This document shows, in pieces, positions 1 to 9,998 of a stretch of DNA of 64,000 nucleotides (its first letter is position 1; each line of letters opens with the position of its first letter). The notes beneath the pieces are model-generated. The model made no database searches. It saw only the letters and a list, made by a program, of their open reading frames with translations, and was not told the origin of the DNA. This stretch comes from Alphaproteobacteria bacterium (GTDB taxonomy: Bacteria; Pseudomonadota; Alphaproteobacteria; Rhizobiales; Rhizobiaceae): the NCBI GenBank assembly GCA_024280375.1, contig JAJRQF010000049.1, positions 1 through 64,000 of the forward strand. The letters are read 5' to 3'. Both the position numbers and the translations under genes were made by a program.

Positions 1-157
1 GCTGAAAAACCCGCTTTTTATATGTCCCGTGAAATCAACCGCTTTGCAGCGAGATTTCTGTCAGTTTTCCTGGAGTTTTCAGGCTAACAAAGGAGGGCGT
101 ATTCCAAACTTGTCAGCGCCGAATAACCGGGGCTGCGCGATTATATAAGGAATTACG

Positions 158-775
158 ATGAGCAAGCGTCTCACCACAAAATACAAAATTGACCGCCGCA
201 TGGGCGAAAACATCTGGGGTCGTCCGAAGAGCCCGGTAAATCGCCGTGAATATGGTCCAGGTGAACATGGCCAGCGCCGCAAAAGCAAGATCTCCGATTT
301 TGGTATTCAGCTGCGTGCCAAGCAGAAATTGAAAGGTTACTACGGTAACATTTCCGAAAAACAGTTCCGCAAAATTTATGCTGAAGCAAGCCGCATCAAA
401 GGCGATACATCTGAAAACCTGATTGGTCTTTTGGAATGCCGTTTGGACGCGATTGTTTACCGCTCCAAATTTGTTGCAACCGTATTTGCAGCGCGTCAGT
501 TCATCAATCACGGCCACATCAAGGTCAACGGCCAAAAGGTCGATATTCCAAGCTACCGCTGTAAGCCTGGTGATCAGATTGAATTGCGCGAGAAATCAAA
601 AACACTTGCTTTCGTTCTGGAGGCCGTTCAACTGGCTGAGCGCGATGTGCCGGAATATATTACAGCCGACCATAACAAAATGACATCGTCATTTGTTTCT
701 GTTCCAGCTTTTGCCGATGTACCTTATCCGGTAATGATGGAACCAAATCTGGTGGTTGAGTTTTATTCTCGCTAA
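158..775 (+). CDS. rpsD: 30S ribosomal protein S4
   Basis: Primary 16S rRNA-binding protein that nucleates assembly of the small subunit body. The 205-residue product has the normal family length. It opens with the basic S4 N-terminal domain ([17 protein letters not shown], then a [13 protein letters not shown] stretch) and carries an S4 RNA-binding domain around residues 95-155 ([24 protein letters not shown]). The start has an AGGAA ribosome binding site about seven bases upstream. It stands alone here, with its own terminator directly downstream and ttcA after it. Identification is certain from the conserved sequence. Confidence 0.98.
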   Translation: MSKRLTTKYKIDRRMGENIWGRPKSPVNRREYGPGEHGQRRKSKISDFGIQLRAKQKLKGYYGNISEKQFRKIYAEASRIKGDTSENLIGLLECRLDAIVYRSKFVATVFAARQFINHGHIKVNGQKVDIPSYRCKPGDQIELREKSKTLAFVLEAVQLAERDVPEYITADHNKMTSSFVSVPAFADVPYPVMMEPNLVVEFYSR

Positions 776-800
776 TCTTTGCGGGCATATTAATTTTGAA

Positions 801-828
801 AAGGCCGCCCAATTGTGCGGCCTTTTTT
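801..828 (+). terminator. Rho-independent terminator of rpsD
   Basis: An 8-bp perfect stem (AAGGCCGC / GCGGCCTT) with an eight-base loop is followed by a run of T, 25 bases after the rpsD stop. A TTG inside its left flank could extend the next reading frame upstream, but that would put a start codon in the terminator, so ttcA is placed at 841. Confidence 0.9.
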
Positions 829-840
829 GTTGGAGCTACC

Positions 841-1698
841 ATGCAAAACACTGTCCTTGAAGAAAATTCAGACACCTGCCACCCGATGTTTCGCGCAGCC
901 CCTTCTGGTGTTGAGTTCAACAAACTGCGCAAACGGTTGCTGCGGCTGACCCGGCAGGCGATTGAAGATTATTCCATGTTGCCAAAGAAGCCGGGCGTGA
1001 AAAAGCCTAAATGGCTGGTGGGCTTGTCCGGTGGTAAGGATTCCTATGGGTTGATTGCGCTTCTGCTCGATCTGCAATGGCGCGGATTGTTACCGGTTGA
1101 ACTGATTGCCTGCAATCTCGATCAGGGACAACCGAATTTTCCAAAGGAAATACTGCCCAATTGGCTGAACGCCAACAATATCACTCACCGGATTGAATAT
1201 CAGGATACCTATAGTGTGGTGATCGACAAATTGCCGGCAACGGCGACCTATTGTTCGCTTTGCTCTCGGCTCAGGCGCGGGCATTTATACCGCGTGGCGC
1301 GCGAAGAAGGGTGTGATGCTCTTATTTTGGGCCATCACCGCGAAGATATTCTGGAAACCTGTTTCATAAATTTTCTGCATGGCGGGCGCTTGGCCTCAAT
1401 GTCGCCAAAGCTGATCAATGACGAGGGCGATGTGATGGTAATGCGGCCATTAAGCCTTTGCGCCGAGGAAGATTTGGAAAAATTTGCCCAGGCAATGCAA
1501 TTTCCAATTATACCCTGCGACCTTTGCGGATCGCAGGATGGCTTGCAGCGCAATCAATTGAAAAAAATGCTTCTCGATATTGAGACCCGTATGCCGGGCC
1601 GTAAGGATTCAATGATCCGCGCGTTGACCAACATCCGACCCAGCCATTTGCTTGACAAAAAGCTGTTTGATTTTGAAACTTTGGGATTAGGTGAGTGA
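841..1698 (+). CDS. ttcA: tRNA 2-thiocytidine(32) synthetase TtcA
   Basis: ATP-dependent, iron-sulfur-dependent enzyme that thiolates cytidine 32 in a subset of tRNAs. The predicted 285-residue product has the PP-loop SGGKDS near residue 62 and the two C-x2-C pairs typical of the family (YCSLC and PCDLC), which hold the [4Fe-4S] cluster; [10 protein letters not shown] is the other conserved motif. I chose the ATG at 841 because the frame only extends upstream through a TTG inside the rpsD terminator. It appears to be a single-gene unit, followed by a repeat element rather than a coding partner. Confidence 0.92.
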   Translation: MQNTVLEENSDTCHPMFRAAPSGVEFNKLRKRLLRLTRQAIEDYSMLPKKPGVKKPKWLVGLSGGKDSYGLIALLLDLQWRGLLPVELIACNLDQGQPNFPKEILPNWLNANNITHRIEYQDTYSVVIDKLPATATYCSLCSRLRRGHLYRVAREEGCDALILGHHREDILETCFINFLHGGRLASMSPKLINDEGDVMVMRPLSLCAEEDLEKFAQAMQFPIIPCDLCGSQDGLQRNQLKKMLLDIETRMPGRKDSMIRALTNIRPSHLLDKKLFDFETLGLGE

Positions 1699-1728
1699 AA
1701 TAACGAGAAATGACAAGGAGATAAATCT

Positions 1729-1902
1729 CTCCATCGTCATCCTCGGGCACCGTCCCGAGGATCCAGAATAAGTGCTGAAAACGAAGATTTTTGTAATTGA
1801 GTATTGTGCCGCATCTTACCGGAACACGGATTACCCAATTTTTAATCAATAAATTGATGGTTCACTAGATCCTCGGGACGGTGCCCGAGGATGACGATGG
1901 AG
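1729..1902. repeat. Palindromic repeat element with 35-bp inverted arms
   Basis: Positions 1729-1763 and 1868-1902 are perfect reverse complements. Each arm is itself a palindrome (ATCCTCGGG-CACCGT-CCCGAGGAT in the left arm), so the unit can form either two small hairpins or one large one around a 104-bp core. The ATCCTCGGG...CCCGAGGAT core resembles the abundant intergenic palindromic repeats of Rhizobiales genomes. It fills most of the interval between ttcA and grxD and contains no gene. Confidence 0.85.
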
Positions 1903-1962
1903 TTTGTTTGGGCCTATACTGGATTGTATTTACCAGACCGCGCACTTCTGCAAAATTGCTAA

Positions 1963-2301
1963 CTAAGCCTCAGCTTTGCCGTTCATCACAATACCTTTTT
2001 CGGTAAGGTGTTGTTGCAATTCGCCCTGCTGGAACATTTCACGCACGATGTCACAACCGCCAACAAATTCGCCTTTGATGTAAATCTGCGGCACGGTTGG
2101 CCAATTGGTATAATCTTTAATGCCCTGGCGAAGATCGTCATCCTCAAGCACATTAATGCCCTTGTAGTCGACACCGAGATAATCAAAAATCTGCGCCATC
2201 TGGCCAGAAAAACCACACTGTGGAAAAGCCGGTGTGCCTTTCATGAAAACGACAACGTTGTTGTTTTTAACCTGATCTTCGATAAATGCTTTCATGCTCA
2301 T
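1963..2301 (-). CDS. grxD: Monothiol glutaredoxin, Grx4/GrxD family
   Basis: Carries and delivers [2Fe-2S] clusters, usually in partnership with a BolA protein. The 112-residue product is the standard single-domain length. It contains the CGFS active site at residues 29-32 (preceded by KGTPAFPQ), the glutathione-binding WPTVPQIY segment and the GGCDI motif. The gene lies 141 bp downstream of bolA on the same strand, the arrangement expected for the Grx4-BolA pair, at the end of the purine operon. A second in-frame ATG lies two codons into the gene and could also be used. Confidence 0.95.
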   Translation of the reverse strand: MSMKAFIEDQVKNNNVVVFMKGTPAFPQCGFSGQMAQIFDYLGVDYKGINVLEDDDLRQGIKDYTNWPTVPQIYIKGEFVGGCDIVREMFQQGELQQHLTEKGIVMNGKAEA

Positions 2302-2442
2302 GGGAGTGCCTTTCCTGCATCTAAACTAAATGATGCGAATTGTTATATTCAAACTCTCTAATACGTTCTTTGTATCGAAAAGTCCATATGGTGCTGGTCT
2401 AAAGGGATTGCCAGCCTAATTCACCTGATTTGCCAGATTAAT

Positions 2443-2676
2443 TTACTCCGGTGCGCTGGTTTGCAGCGCAAGCGCATGCAGTTGGCCGCCCATATTGCCT
2501 TTGAGTGCCTGATAGATCATCTGGTGTTGCTGGACCCGGCTTTTGCCGCGAAAACTTTCAGATACCACTTCCGCAGAATAATGATCGCCATCACCGGCCA
2601 GATCACGAATAGCGATCTGCGCATCTGGCAGCGCTTCCTTGATCATCCGTTCAATTTCACTTGCATCCATAGCCAT
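2443..2676 (-). CDS. bolA: BolA family protein
   Basis: Small partner of monothiol glutaredoxins in iron-sulfur cluster trafficking. The 77-residue product shows the BolA signature SRVQQHQMIYQAL with the invariant histidine, and the GDGDHYSAEVVSE segment. It starts 36 bp after the purL stop and precedes grxD, so it probably shares a transcript with purL. The short IbaG/BolA2-like form fits better than the longer BolA1 form. Confidence 0.93.
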   Translation of the reverse strand: MAMDASEIERMIKEALPDAQIAIRDLAGDGDHYSAEVVSESFRGKSRVQQHQMIYQALKGNMGGQLHALALQTSAPE

Positions 2677-2712
2677 GATTGCGGTCTCCTCGTTGGTGCG
2701 TGGGTTTTGACC

Positions 2713-4920
2713 CTATTTGCCTGCCATGTAATCTGGCAACCAGTTTTCGTGGGCGTGCTGCATATCGTCAACAGATATGGAGATCAACGCTCCAATCGTC
2801 AATGCGTTACCACCAAATTCCCCAATTCTGGAGAATGAAACACCGGCGGCTTCCGCATTCGCGGCAAACATATTGGCATAATCCGGTCTAACGCTGACAA
2901 TATAGCGCGATTGGTCTTCGCCAAAAAGCGAAGCGTGCGGTTGCTCAGACTGATGCTCAATGGTGGCGCCCATTTGTCCGGCAATGCACATTTCAGCCAA
3001 ACAGATTGCCAGCCCGCCATCAGAAATATCATGACAAGCTGTAATATATTCAGTGTTGATGGATGTGCGAACAAATTCACCGCGCGCCCACTCGGTTTGC
3101 AAATCCACCGGGGGAGGCGGCCCGTCTTCACGGTCAAGCAATTCGCGCAAATAAATTGATTGACCAAGATGGGTGGCTTCGGTGCCTATGAGAAAGACTA
3201 TATCGCCTTGGCCCGCGCTGCCAATGCCAACGGATGTGCGGTAATCGGCGATCAAGCCAACACCACCAATGGTCGGCGTCGGCAAAATTGCCTGCCCTTG
3301 GGTTTCATTATATAGCGAAACATTGCCCGAAACGATCGGCATGGAAAGTGCCAGGCAGGCCTCGCCAATGCCCTCAATGGCCTTGACCAGTTGGCCCATG
3401 ATTTCAGGCTTTTCCGGGTTACCAAAATTGAGGTTGTCGGTCGCCGCAATCGGCTCGGCACCAACCGCACAAAGATTGCGGTAACATTCAGCCACCGCCT
3501 GCTTGCCGCCTTCAAACGGGTCTGCCTCGCAATAACGTGGTGTCACATCGCTGGAAAATGCCAGCGCTTTACCATCATGGCCTTCAACTCGCACAATACC
3601 CGCATCACCCCCCGGCACCTGCATGGTGTTGGCCTGAATGAGTGTATCATATTGCTCATAGATCCAGCGCTTGGAGGCAATATCTGGCGATTGCAAAATG
3701 GTTATCAGCGCGGCTGAATAGTCGTCGACCTGCGGCACATCGGCTGCTGCAAGGTCGTTATATTTGCCCGGAGTAATATAGGGACGGTCATATTCCGGCG
3801 CCTCATCGCCAAGTTTTTTAATCGGCAGATTGGCAACTTCCTCGCCGTGACGAAGAATGCGGAAGCGCAGATCATCGGTGGTAATGCCGACAATGGCGAA
3901 ATCCAGCCCCCATTTTTCGAAGATTGCCGTGGCCTGTTCTTCAAGCTCGGGCCGTAGCACCATCAACATGCGTTCCTGACTTTCAGAAAGCATCATCTCA
4001 TAGGCGCTCATATTCTCTTCCCGGCATGGCACCTTGTCGAGATCAAGTTCAATGCCGAGATCACCCTTCGCGCCCATTTCAACCGCAGAACAGGTAAGGC
4101 CTGCGGCCCCCATATCCTGAATGGCGATTACCGCGCCGGATGCCATGAGTTCGAGGCAGGCTTCAAGCAGGCATTTTTCCGTGAATGGATCACCGACCTG
4201 TACGGTTGGGCGTTTTTCATCGATGTCATCATCAAATTCAGCCGATGCCATTGTGGCACCGCCAACCCCGTCGCGTCCGGTTTTCGCACCAAGATAGACA
4301 ACTGGCAGGCCAACACCTTCGGCTTGCGAAGTAAAAATTTGATCTGCCTTGGCAAGGCCCGCAGCAAATGCATTGACCAAAATATTATCATTATAACGGG
4401 CGTGAAAGTTCACTTCGCCACCAACTGTCGGCACGCCAAACGAATTGCCATAGCCGCCGATACCGGCCACCACACCGGAAACCAGATGTCGTGTTTTTGG
4501 GTGATCTGGTTCGCCAAACCTGAGCGCGTTCATTGCAGCAATAGGCCGCGCACCCATGGTAAAAACATCGCGCAAAATGCCGCCCATACCGGTCGCCGCC
4601 CCCTGATAGGGCTCAATATATGACGGATGATTGTGGCTTTCCATTTTGAAAACCACCACATCGCCATCACCAATATCAACCACACCAGCGTTTTCGCCGG
4701 GGCCAAGAATAACCCGTGGGCCTTCGGTTGGCAGGGTGCGCAGCCACTTTTTTGATGATTTATAGGAGCAATGTTCATTCCACATGGCCGACCAGATACC
4801 AAGCTCGGTATAGGAAGGCTCGCGTCCTGTCAGTTCCAGAATGCGTTGCCATTCATCATTCGACAATCCGTGATCGGAAATCATCTCTGGTGTAATTTGA
4901 ATTTCGTTCGGAATGCTCAT
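2713..4920 (-). CDS. purL: Phosphoribosylformylglycinamidine synthase, large subunit PurL
   Basis: Fourth step of purine synthesis: converts FGAR to FGAM with ATP and ammonia channelled from PurQ. The 735-residue protein is the small type that needs separate PurQ and PurS, both encoded upstream. Visible motifs include [11 protein letters not shown] near the N-terminus and ESHNHPS, plus two duplicated AIRS-like halves (QDMGAAGL, then [10 protein letters not shown]). I start at MSIPNEIQ; the open frame reaches further upstream to 5100, but that would overlap the lipoprotein gene and lacks family similarity. It lies 13 bp after that gene in the purC-S-Q-L operon. Confidence 0.96.
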   Translation of the reverse strand: MSIPNEIQITPEMISDHGLSNDEWQRILELTGREPSYTELGIWSAMWNEHCSYKSSKKWLRTLPTEGPRVILGPGENAGVVDIGDGDVVVFKMESHNHPSYIEPYQGAATGMGGILRDVFTMGARPIAAMNALRFGEPDHPKTRHLVSGVVAGIGGYGNSFGVPTVGGEVNFHARYNDNILVNAFAAGLAKADQIFTSQAEGVGLPVVYLGAKTGRDGVGGATMASAEFDDDIDEKRPTVQVGDPFTEKCLLEACLELMASGAVIAIQDMGAAGLTCSAVEMGAKGDLGIELDLDKVPCREENMSAYEMMLSESQERMLMVLRPELEEQATAIFEKWGLDFAIVGITTDDLRFRILRHGEEVANLPIKKLGDEAPEYDRPYITPGKYNDLAAADVPQVDDYSAALITILQSPDIASKRWIYEQYDTLIQANTMQVPGGDAGIVRVEGHDGKALAFSSDVTPRYCEADPFEGGKQAVAECYRNLCAVGAEPIAATDNLNFGNPEKPEIMGQLVKAIEGIGEACLALSMPIVSGNVSLYNETQGQAILPTPTIGGVGLIADYRTSVGIGSAGQGDIVFLIGTEATHLGQSIYLRELLDREDGPPPPVDLQTEWARGEFVRTSINTEYITACHDISDGGLAICLAEMCIAGQMGATIEHQSEQPHASLFGEDQSRYIVSVRPDYANMFAANAEAAGVSFSRIGEFGGNALTIGALISISVDDMQHAHENWLPDYMAGK

Positions 4921-4933
4921 AATTAGCCTAAGA

Positions 4934-5323
4934 TTAGCAGCTTTTACCGCCGGCCGCCCATTTTGATACCGTGTCCTGAATGCGCGAACCGGCATCAGAA
5001 TCAAGCAACGGGCCGAATGTTGAAACACCGGCAACGCCGACAATGCGCTCGGCTTGAATAACCAGTTTTGGCAGGCCGCCCGGATTTTTCCGTGGCACAA
5101 TTAACACCCTAGGCCGCCCGGAATGGGAGTTTAGTTCGGTTGCCATACTGTATTTTGCAAACGCGGGATCGTTTTTCTTAAACCAGCAAGACTGCGCTTG
5201 CCGGGCGATATGCACCATAATTGTTTGCGGGCTCGGGCTTTTGGCAGCCTTGCTGATGGTCTGCTGACAACCGGTCACCGCCAGAGGTAAAATTGATACT
5301 GCAATCAGCGACATCTTATTCAC
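4934..5323 (-). CDS. Small predicted lipoprotein inside the purine operon
   Basis: I do not recognise a family. The 129-residue product has a short signal peptide and a lipobox (LAVTGC, Cys at about 19), so it is probably anchored in a membrane facing the periplasm. A second cysteine lies at the very C-terminus and another in QSCWFK, which could pair. The GTG start overlaps the purQ stop by four bases (GTGA), and purL starts 13 bp after its end, so it is translated as part of the purine operon although it has no obvious purine role. Confidence 0.75.
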   Translation of the reverse strand: MNKMSLIAVSILPLAVTGCQQTISKAAKSPSPQTIMVHIARQAQSCWFKKNDPAFAKYSMATELNSHSGRPRVLIVPRKNPGGLPKLVIQAERIVGVAGVSTFGPLLDSDAGSRIQDTVSKWAAGGKSC

Positions 5324-5988
5324 GCAACCAGCCCCAATGCACTTTCAAACAGCCTGCGCCCGTCATCGCCTGTGTGGGCATCTTCAATCAGATTTTCAGG
5401 ATGAGGCATCATGCCAAGCACATTGCCTCGTTCGTTGATGATGCCGGCAATATCATTGACCGAGCCATTCGGGTTTGTTCCTTCCGCATAGCGAAACACC
5501 ACCCGCCCATTGTTTTCGAGTTTTTTCAAAACCGCCTCATCGGCATAATAATTGCCATCATGATGGGCAACCGGGCAGCGGATAATTTCGCCTTGGCCAT
5601 AGCGGCTGGAAAACTGCGTTTCAGCATTGGTGATTTCAAGTTTAACTTCGCGGCAAACAAAGGTTAGCCCCGCATTGCGCATCAAAGCACCGGGCAAAAG
5701 GCCCGCCTCGGTGAGAATTTGAAAGCCGTTGCAAACGCCAATAATAGGCACGCCCCGGTTCGCTGTTTTTGATAGCGCATCCATAATCGGCGAGCGGGCG
5801 GCAATGGCACCGGCGCGCAAATAGTCCCCATAGGAAAACCCACCTGGAATGATGACCAGATCACTTGCCGGAATTTCCAATTCCGTATGCCAAACGGTTT
5901 GCGGTGTGTGGCCGGAAATTTTGGTGATCGCGGCAATCATATCGCGGTCACGATTGGAACCCGGAAAAATTATGACGGTGGTTTTCAA
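5320..5988 (-). CDS. purQ: Phosphoribosylformylglycinamidine synthase, glutaminase subunit PurQ
   Basis: Class I glutamine amidotransferase that releases ammonia for PurL. The product contains the nucleophile elbow [10 protein letters not shown] and a C-terminal MMPHPENL with the catalytic histidine; [17 protein letters not shown] is the typical PurQ signature. I favour the TTG at 5988 ([14 protein letters not shown], 222 residues), overlapping the purS stop by two bases, because the family begins at this point. An ATG six codons upstream (6006) is a possible alternative. Confidence 0.94.
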   Translation of the reverse strand: MKTTVIIFPGSNRDRDMIAAITKISGHTPQTVWHTELEIPASDLVIIPGGFSYGDYLRAGAIAARSPIMDALSKTANRGVPIIGVCNGFQILTEAGLLPGALMRNAGLTFVCREVKLEITNAETQFSSRYGQGEIIRCPVAHHDGNYYADEAVLKKLENNGRVVFRYAEGTNPNGSVNDIAGIINERGNVLGMMPHPENLIEDAHTGDDGRRLFESALGLVA

Positions 5989-6236
5989 GCCACAATCTCC
6001 ACGCAATAATCTTCAATCACCGTATTAGAGAGAAGTTTTTCACACATGAAATTGAGGCTTTCAATGGCAGCTTTTTTGGTATCTGCGTTCAGCGAAATTT
6101 CAAAAACCTTGCCTTGCCGAACCTGCTCCACCCCAGCGATGCCAAGGGCAGAAAGCGAGCCTTCAATCGCCTTGCCCTGTGGGTCAAGAACACCGTTTTT
6201 GAGTGTCACTGTTACGCGTGCGTTGAACAAAGCCAT
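5985..6236 (-). CDS. purS: Phosphoribosylformylglycinamidine synthase subunit PurS
   Basis: Small structural subunit that bridges PurL and PurQ. The 83-residue product has the family length and signature ([20 protein letters not shown] at the N-terminus, [10 protein letters not shown] at the C-terminus). It starts three bases after the purC stop, and its own stop overlaps the purQ start, so the whole set is translationally coupled. Confidence 0.95.
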   Translation of the reverse strand: MALFNARVTVTLKNGVLDPQGKAIEGSLSALGIAGVEQVRQGKVFEISLNADTKKAAIESLNFMCEKLLSNTVIEDYCVEIVA

Positions 6237-6239
6237 TTT

Positions 6240-7010
6240 CTATTCCGACTTCACCAATACAGGACCAGTGCCGCGTGGCGGCTCATTTTCGTTTAAAATC
6301 CCAAGCCTGTTCGCCACCTCGCGGTATGCTTCCAGCATGCCGCCAAGGTCTAGGCGAAACCGGTCTTTATCCAGCTTCTCGTTGGTTTTTAAATCCCAAA
6401 GGCGGCAGGAATCCGGTGAAATTTCATCAGCAACGACTATCCGCATAACGTCATTTTCGATCAGCCGACCACATTCGATTTTGAAATCGACCAGTTGAAT
6501 ACCAGCCCCAAGAAACAGCCCGGAAACAAAGTCATTCACCCGAATGGCCAGCGCCATAATGTCATCAATTTCCTGCGGCGACGCCCAGCCAAAAGCGGTG
6601 ATGTGCTCTTCTGAAACCATCGGGTCATCAAGCTCGTCTGACTTATAGTAAAACTCAATGATAGAGCGCGGCAGCACCGTACCTTCATCAAGGCCAAGGC
6701 GCTTGGAAAGCTGGCCGGCTGCGATATTGCGCACAACCACTTCCAGCGGAATAATCTCCACTTCCTTAATCAGCTGTTCGCGCATGTTCAGCCGTTTGAT
6801 GAAATGGGTCGGAATGCCAATGCGGTTGAGGTGGTTGAAAATAAATTCAGAAATGCGATTGTTCAACACGCCCTTGCCATCAATTATGTCGTGTTTCTTG
6901 GCATTGAACGCGGTTGCGTCGTCCTTAAAAAACTGAATCAGGGTGCCCGGTTCAGGCCCTTCATAGAGTATTTTTGCCTTGCCTTCATAAATTCGGCGGC
7001 GTCTTGCCAT
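6240..7010 (-). CDS. purC: SAICAR synthetase PurC
   Basis: Joins CAIR and aspartate using ATP to give SAICAR. The 256-residue product begins [18 protein letters not shown], with [12 protein letters not shown] and the conserved [13 protein letters not shown]-type segment (here [17 protein letters not shown]). I use this Met rather than the one three codons upstream because it matches the family start. It is the first gene of the minus-strand purine operon, so the operon promoter should lie in 7011-7345. Confidence 0.96.
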   Translation of the reverse strand: MARRRRIYEGKAKILYEGPEPGTLIQFFKDDATAFNAKKHDIIDGKGVLNNRISEFIFNHLNRIGIPTHFIKRLNMREQLIKEVEIIPLEVVVRNIAAGQLSKRLGLDEGTVLPRSIIEFYYKSDELDDPMVSEEHITAFGWASPQEIDDIMALAIRVNDFVSGLFLGAGIQLVDFKIECGRLIENDVMRIVVADEISPDSCRLWDLKTNEKLDKDRFRLDLGGMLEAYREVANRLGILNENEPPRGTGPVLVKSE

Positions 7011-7345
7011 GGGGATCACCAGATATCAGGGTCAAAATTCGCATTGGAGATGATCTGAAAAAATTCTGCGGCCTGTAAATTGCCAATCAGAATACAATAT
7101 TAGAATCACTCCGCCGCCCAGCTGCACAATCCCATACTGTAAGTGATAGTTCAAAACAATTCTGCGAACGGGGTTGCGCCAGTTAATCACAGGTATTCAC
7201 CCAAATGGTGTTGCAATGATGAGCTATTGAGCGATGCAACAATGTATCGTTGATTTGCGAGGCAGCACGCACTAAGTAAGAACGAGAAAAGTGAATCATC
7301 TAATTGCGGTGGTTTACGGGATTTATTGGCAATTTGGAGAATATT
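7011..7345. other. Divergent intergenic region purC / ATPase zeta
   Basis: This 335-bp spacer separates the minus-strand purine operon from the plus-strand zeta gene and must hold both promoters. I see no convincing operator or RNA element. The bases before the zeta start include a TTGGAGAAT ribosome binding site. Confidence 0.5.
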
Positions 7346-7657
7346 ATGGCTGGAATGAAAGATCGCGAAGAGGGCTTTGAAAAAAAGTTCGCCCATGACG
7401 CTGAATTAAGATTTAAGGCTGAAGCACGGCGCAATAAATTGTTGGGGCTGTGGGCGGCTGAAATTCTCGGTAAATCAGGAGATGATGCAGATGCATATGC
7501 CAAAGAAGTTGTGATCGCAGATTTCGAAGAAGCTGGAGATGAAGATGTCTTTCGCAAAGTTCGCGGTGATCTTGATGCCGCCACCAGCGATGATCAAATT
7601 CGCGAGGCAATGAGCGCACTCATGGCCAAGGCAATTGAGCAAATTCAATCTGATTAA
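7346..7657 (+). CDS. F1F0-ATPase inhibitor, zeta subunit (DUF1476)
   Basis: Alphaproteobacterial inhibitor of the F1 ATPase that blocks futile ATP hydrolysis. The 103-residue product begins MAGMKDREEGFEKKFAHD and has the family motif RRNKLLGLWAAEILG; it is largely helical and acidic. I start at 7346, which follows a good ribosome binding site, rather than at an upstream start in the same frame. Assignment to DUF1476 is firm; inhibitory function is inferred from the Paracoccus homologue. Confidence 0.88.
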   Translation: MAGMKDREEGFEKKFAHDAELRFKAEARRNKLLGLWAAEILGKSGDDADAYAKEVVIADFEEAGDEDVFRKVRGDLDAATSDDQIREAMSALMAKAIEQIQSD

Positions 7658-7708
7658 TTAGAAATCATCGTCTGTATTGATTGCCCACACCCATAAACAG
7701 GAAATCAG

Positions 7709-8473
7709 ATGAACCGTCTTCGCAATCTGTTGGAAAATGACAAGGCGGTTTTAACCGCATGGTGCGGGTTGAGCGGGCGCTTCTATATTGAAACGCTCGC
7801 CGCCTGTAATTTTGACGCAATCACTTTGGATATGCAACACGGGTTGCAAACCGATGCGTCAATTATTGATGATGTGGCAAGTGTGGCGGTTTCCGGCAAG
7901 CCGGCGATTGTGCGTGTCCCCGTCGGTCGGTTTGAATTTGCCAGTCGGGCGCTCGATATTGGTGCCCATGCGGTGATCGCGCCAATGATCAATACCGTTG
8001 AGGATGCCAAGGCATTTGCTTCTTTTATGAAATATCCGCCGATTGGTGATCGCTCGCATGGCGTATCGCAGGCGGCTCATGTTTTGGGTGTTCCGGTTCT
8101 GGATTATCTCAACAAGGCCGATCGTGACACCATGTCATTTGCCATGATTGAGACAAGACAGGCGGTCGAAAATCTGGATGACATTCTCGATGTGGATGGC
8201 ATTGATGGCATTTTGGTTGGCCCGTCCGATCTCTCGATTTCTTATCTGCAATCGCCGGTGCCTGATCCGTTTGGCGATGCGACGATTGAAATCATCAAAG
8301 AGATTGCCGAAAAAACCCGCGCCAAGGGAAAAGTTGCAGCGATCTTTTGCCTGACGGCCGAGCGGGTGGATATTGCCCACGCAATGGGCTACCGGTTGAT
8401 GGCGATTGGAGCTGACCCACTATATATTCAACAGGGCGCGGAAACCATGTTGTCAAAAGTAACATTTCGGTAG
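7709..8473 (+). CDS. HpcH/HpaI-family aldolase
   Basis: Class II, metal-dependent pyruvate aldolase of the 2,4-dihydroxyhept-2-ene-1,7-dioate / 4-hydroxy-2-oxovalerate type. The 254-residue product shows the family hallmarks: FDAITLDMQHG, the phosphate/pyruvate-binding RVPVGR, GAHAVIAPMINT, the metal-binding Glu in AMIET and GPSDLSIS. No other aromatic catabolism genes lie nearby, so the physiological substrate is unknown. A short hairpin without a T-run follows the stop. Confidence 0.85.
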   Translation: MNRLRNLLENDKAVLTAWCGLSGRFYIETLAACNFDAITLDMQHGLQTDASIIDDVASVAVSGKPAIVRVPVGRFEFASRALDIGAHAVIAPMINTVEDAKAFASFMKYPPIGDRSHGVSQAAHVLGVPVLDYLNKADRDTMSFAMIETRQAVENLDDILDVDGIDGILVGPSDLSISYLQSPVPDPFGDATIEIIKEIAEKTRAKGKVAAIFCLTAERVDIAHAMGYRLMAIGADPLYIQQGAETMLSKVTFR

Positions 8474-8529
8474 GCGCAGTTTTCTGCGCGGGTCTATCTA
8501 TAATGGTCATCGCTAATTGGGACTGATGA

Positions 8530-9825
8530 TTAGAGTGCCGCAAATATCATTTTAATTGTGGATGTCTTATTGGTTGGTTGGGTCCATGCAATATAGACAC
8601 CATTATCGACTTGCACCATACGTGGAAAATTGATTCCCCCAGCAGAATTGTTGAGCGTTAAAATCTGCGGTTTGTCGCAACCGTTTTTTGGGCGTACTCG
8701 GCAGATCAGCAGAGCCTCACCGTCGTCGGTCCACTCGACCCAGGTAACAAGTGCAGATCCGTCAGCCAGTTGCACCACGTCAACCCGACCAGCTGCATTG
8801 TCCTTTTGGTCATTGTCTTTGGCAGTGCGGCCAGTATCTATCCTGATTGCCCGCCCGAATGTCTCGCCTGCATCCATCGAAAATGCTATATTTACTATCG
8901 GCGCATCTTTCGCAGCGGTAAACCATGCCACAACAACTTGCTCGCCCATTGCATCAATCGCTGGTCCATTGACCGGGCAGCCACTAATTTTCCAACCGTC
9001 TGAGTGTATGGACTTTGGTTTTGTCCAGACGCTGTCGACCAGACGAAGCAATGAGATGTCACGAATTTCATCAGCGGATCGATCGCGATAGGCAACAATT
9101 ACTTTTCCGCTATCTGTAATTGCAGCGGATGTCTGGCAGCATGTGCAGGTCCGGGCATCGAGTAAAGTGTCGTTTGACAAGCTACCGGTCGAGCTGATCG
9201 TGGTCATGCGTAGTTGCATGGCATTATTGAAATTTTTCTCAGCCTCGCCAGTCGCATCTGGTTCATAGACACGCGCATCCAACCAAATGACCATGAGACG
9301 ATTGTGAGTGAGCGGCAGCAATGTAGCAAAACCATGTTGGCTTTTAGTTCCATCGCGGTGCGGAATTATTGCGTCACTCCATGAGAGGCCGTTATTGGAC
9401 GAGAGCGCAATATTGAGGTTGTAACTATAGGTCAATGGTCCGTTTTTTTCCAACCAATGTGATGCCAAAGTCCCATCAGAAAACGCGACCACGGAAGGAA
9501 AGTCTGCCCAGTTTACATATAATTTGTCCGATTGGGTTGTTGTAGAAGGGTTGGTCCAACCGGTTCGGTCACCAATGGCTGTTTTGACGGCGAAATTATT
9601 GCCAATTGGCTCAGTCCAACTCATTAGAATACGGCCATCATTTAAGGCAAATAGCGATGGTTCTTGGGCGCCTTGCCCAACTGGGAGGTCAATTTCTGTT
9701 ATTGAGGCGAATGCATTTTTCTGCAAATTGCTGCCAACGAAGACTGCTGCCAACAATATTAAACTCGCAAGAACGATGGGCAAAACCCAAGTAAATTGTA
9801 ATTTTATTTGGTGCTGACTTTTCAT
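8530..9825 (-). CDS. Exported sialidase-fold (BNR repeat) protein with Cys motif
   Basis: A 431-residue protein with an N-terminal signal anchor (residues about 12-32, WVLPIVLASLILLAAVF) and a body of repeated Asp/Gly-rich beta motifs (SSNNGLSW, SMDAGETF) typical of six-bladed sialidase-like propellers. It carries two cysteine clusters, RTCTCCQTS and ISGCPVNGP, which I associate with a conserved group of exported propeller proteins and which may bind metal or form disulfides. Catalytic sialidase residues cannot be confirmed by eye, so enzymatic activity should not be assumed. It is monocistronic on the minus strand. Confidence 0.6.
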   Translation of the reverse strand: MKSQHQIKLQFTWVLPIVLASLILLAAVFVGSNLQKNAFASITEIDLPVGQGAQEPSLFALNDGRILMSWTEPIGNNFAVKTAIGDRTGWTNPSTTTQSDKLYVNWADFPSVVAFSDGTLASHWLEKNGPLTYSYNLNIALSSNNGLSWSDAIIPHRDGTKSQHGFATLLPLTHNRLMVIWLDARVYEPDATGEAEKNFNNAMQLRMTTISSTGSLSNDTLLDARTCTCCQTSAAITDSGKVIVAYRDRSADEIRDISLLRLVDSVWTKPKSIHSDGWKISGCPVNGPAIDAMGEQVVVAWFTAAKDAPIVNIAFSMDAGETFGRAIRIDTGRTAKDNDQKDNAAGRVDVVQLADGSALVTWVEWTDDGEALLICRVRPKNGCDKPQILTLNNSAGGINFPRMVQVDNGVYIAWTQPTNKTSTIKMIFAAL

Positions 9826-9998
9826 TGAAGCTCTGTCAATTTGCGCCCAAACCTTAAGACTGCTTCTCCTGTATAAGTGGTTACCTGCTCAATGTCTGCC
9901 AAATTCTGCCAATTTCGGCATGGTTGCATTTTCCCCATCTTTCTATTGTGAAATCTGAGGCAATTTGCAAAGGCTTTAAACATATCTACATGCAATAA

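Noticed and set aside
1508-1849. Minus-strand frame over the ttcA end and the palindromic repeat
   Set aside because: Antisense to ttcA and crosses a repeat element; no family features.
8474-8489. GCGCAG-TTTT-CTGCGC hairpin after the aldolase gene as a terminator
   Set aside because: Perfect six-bp stem but no T-run after it; terminator function cannot be claimed.
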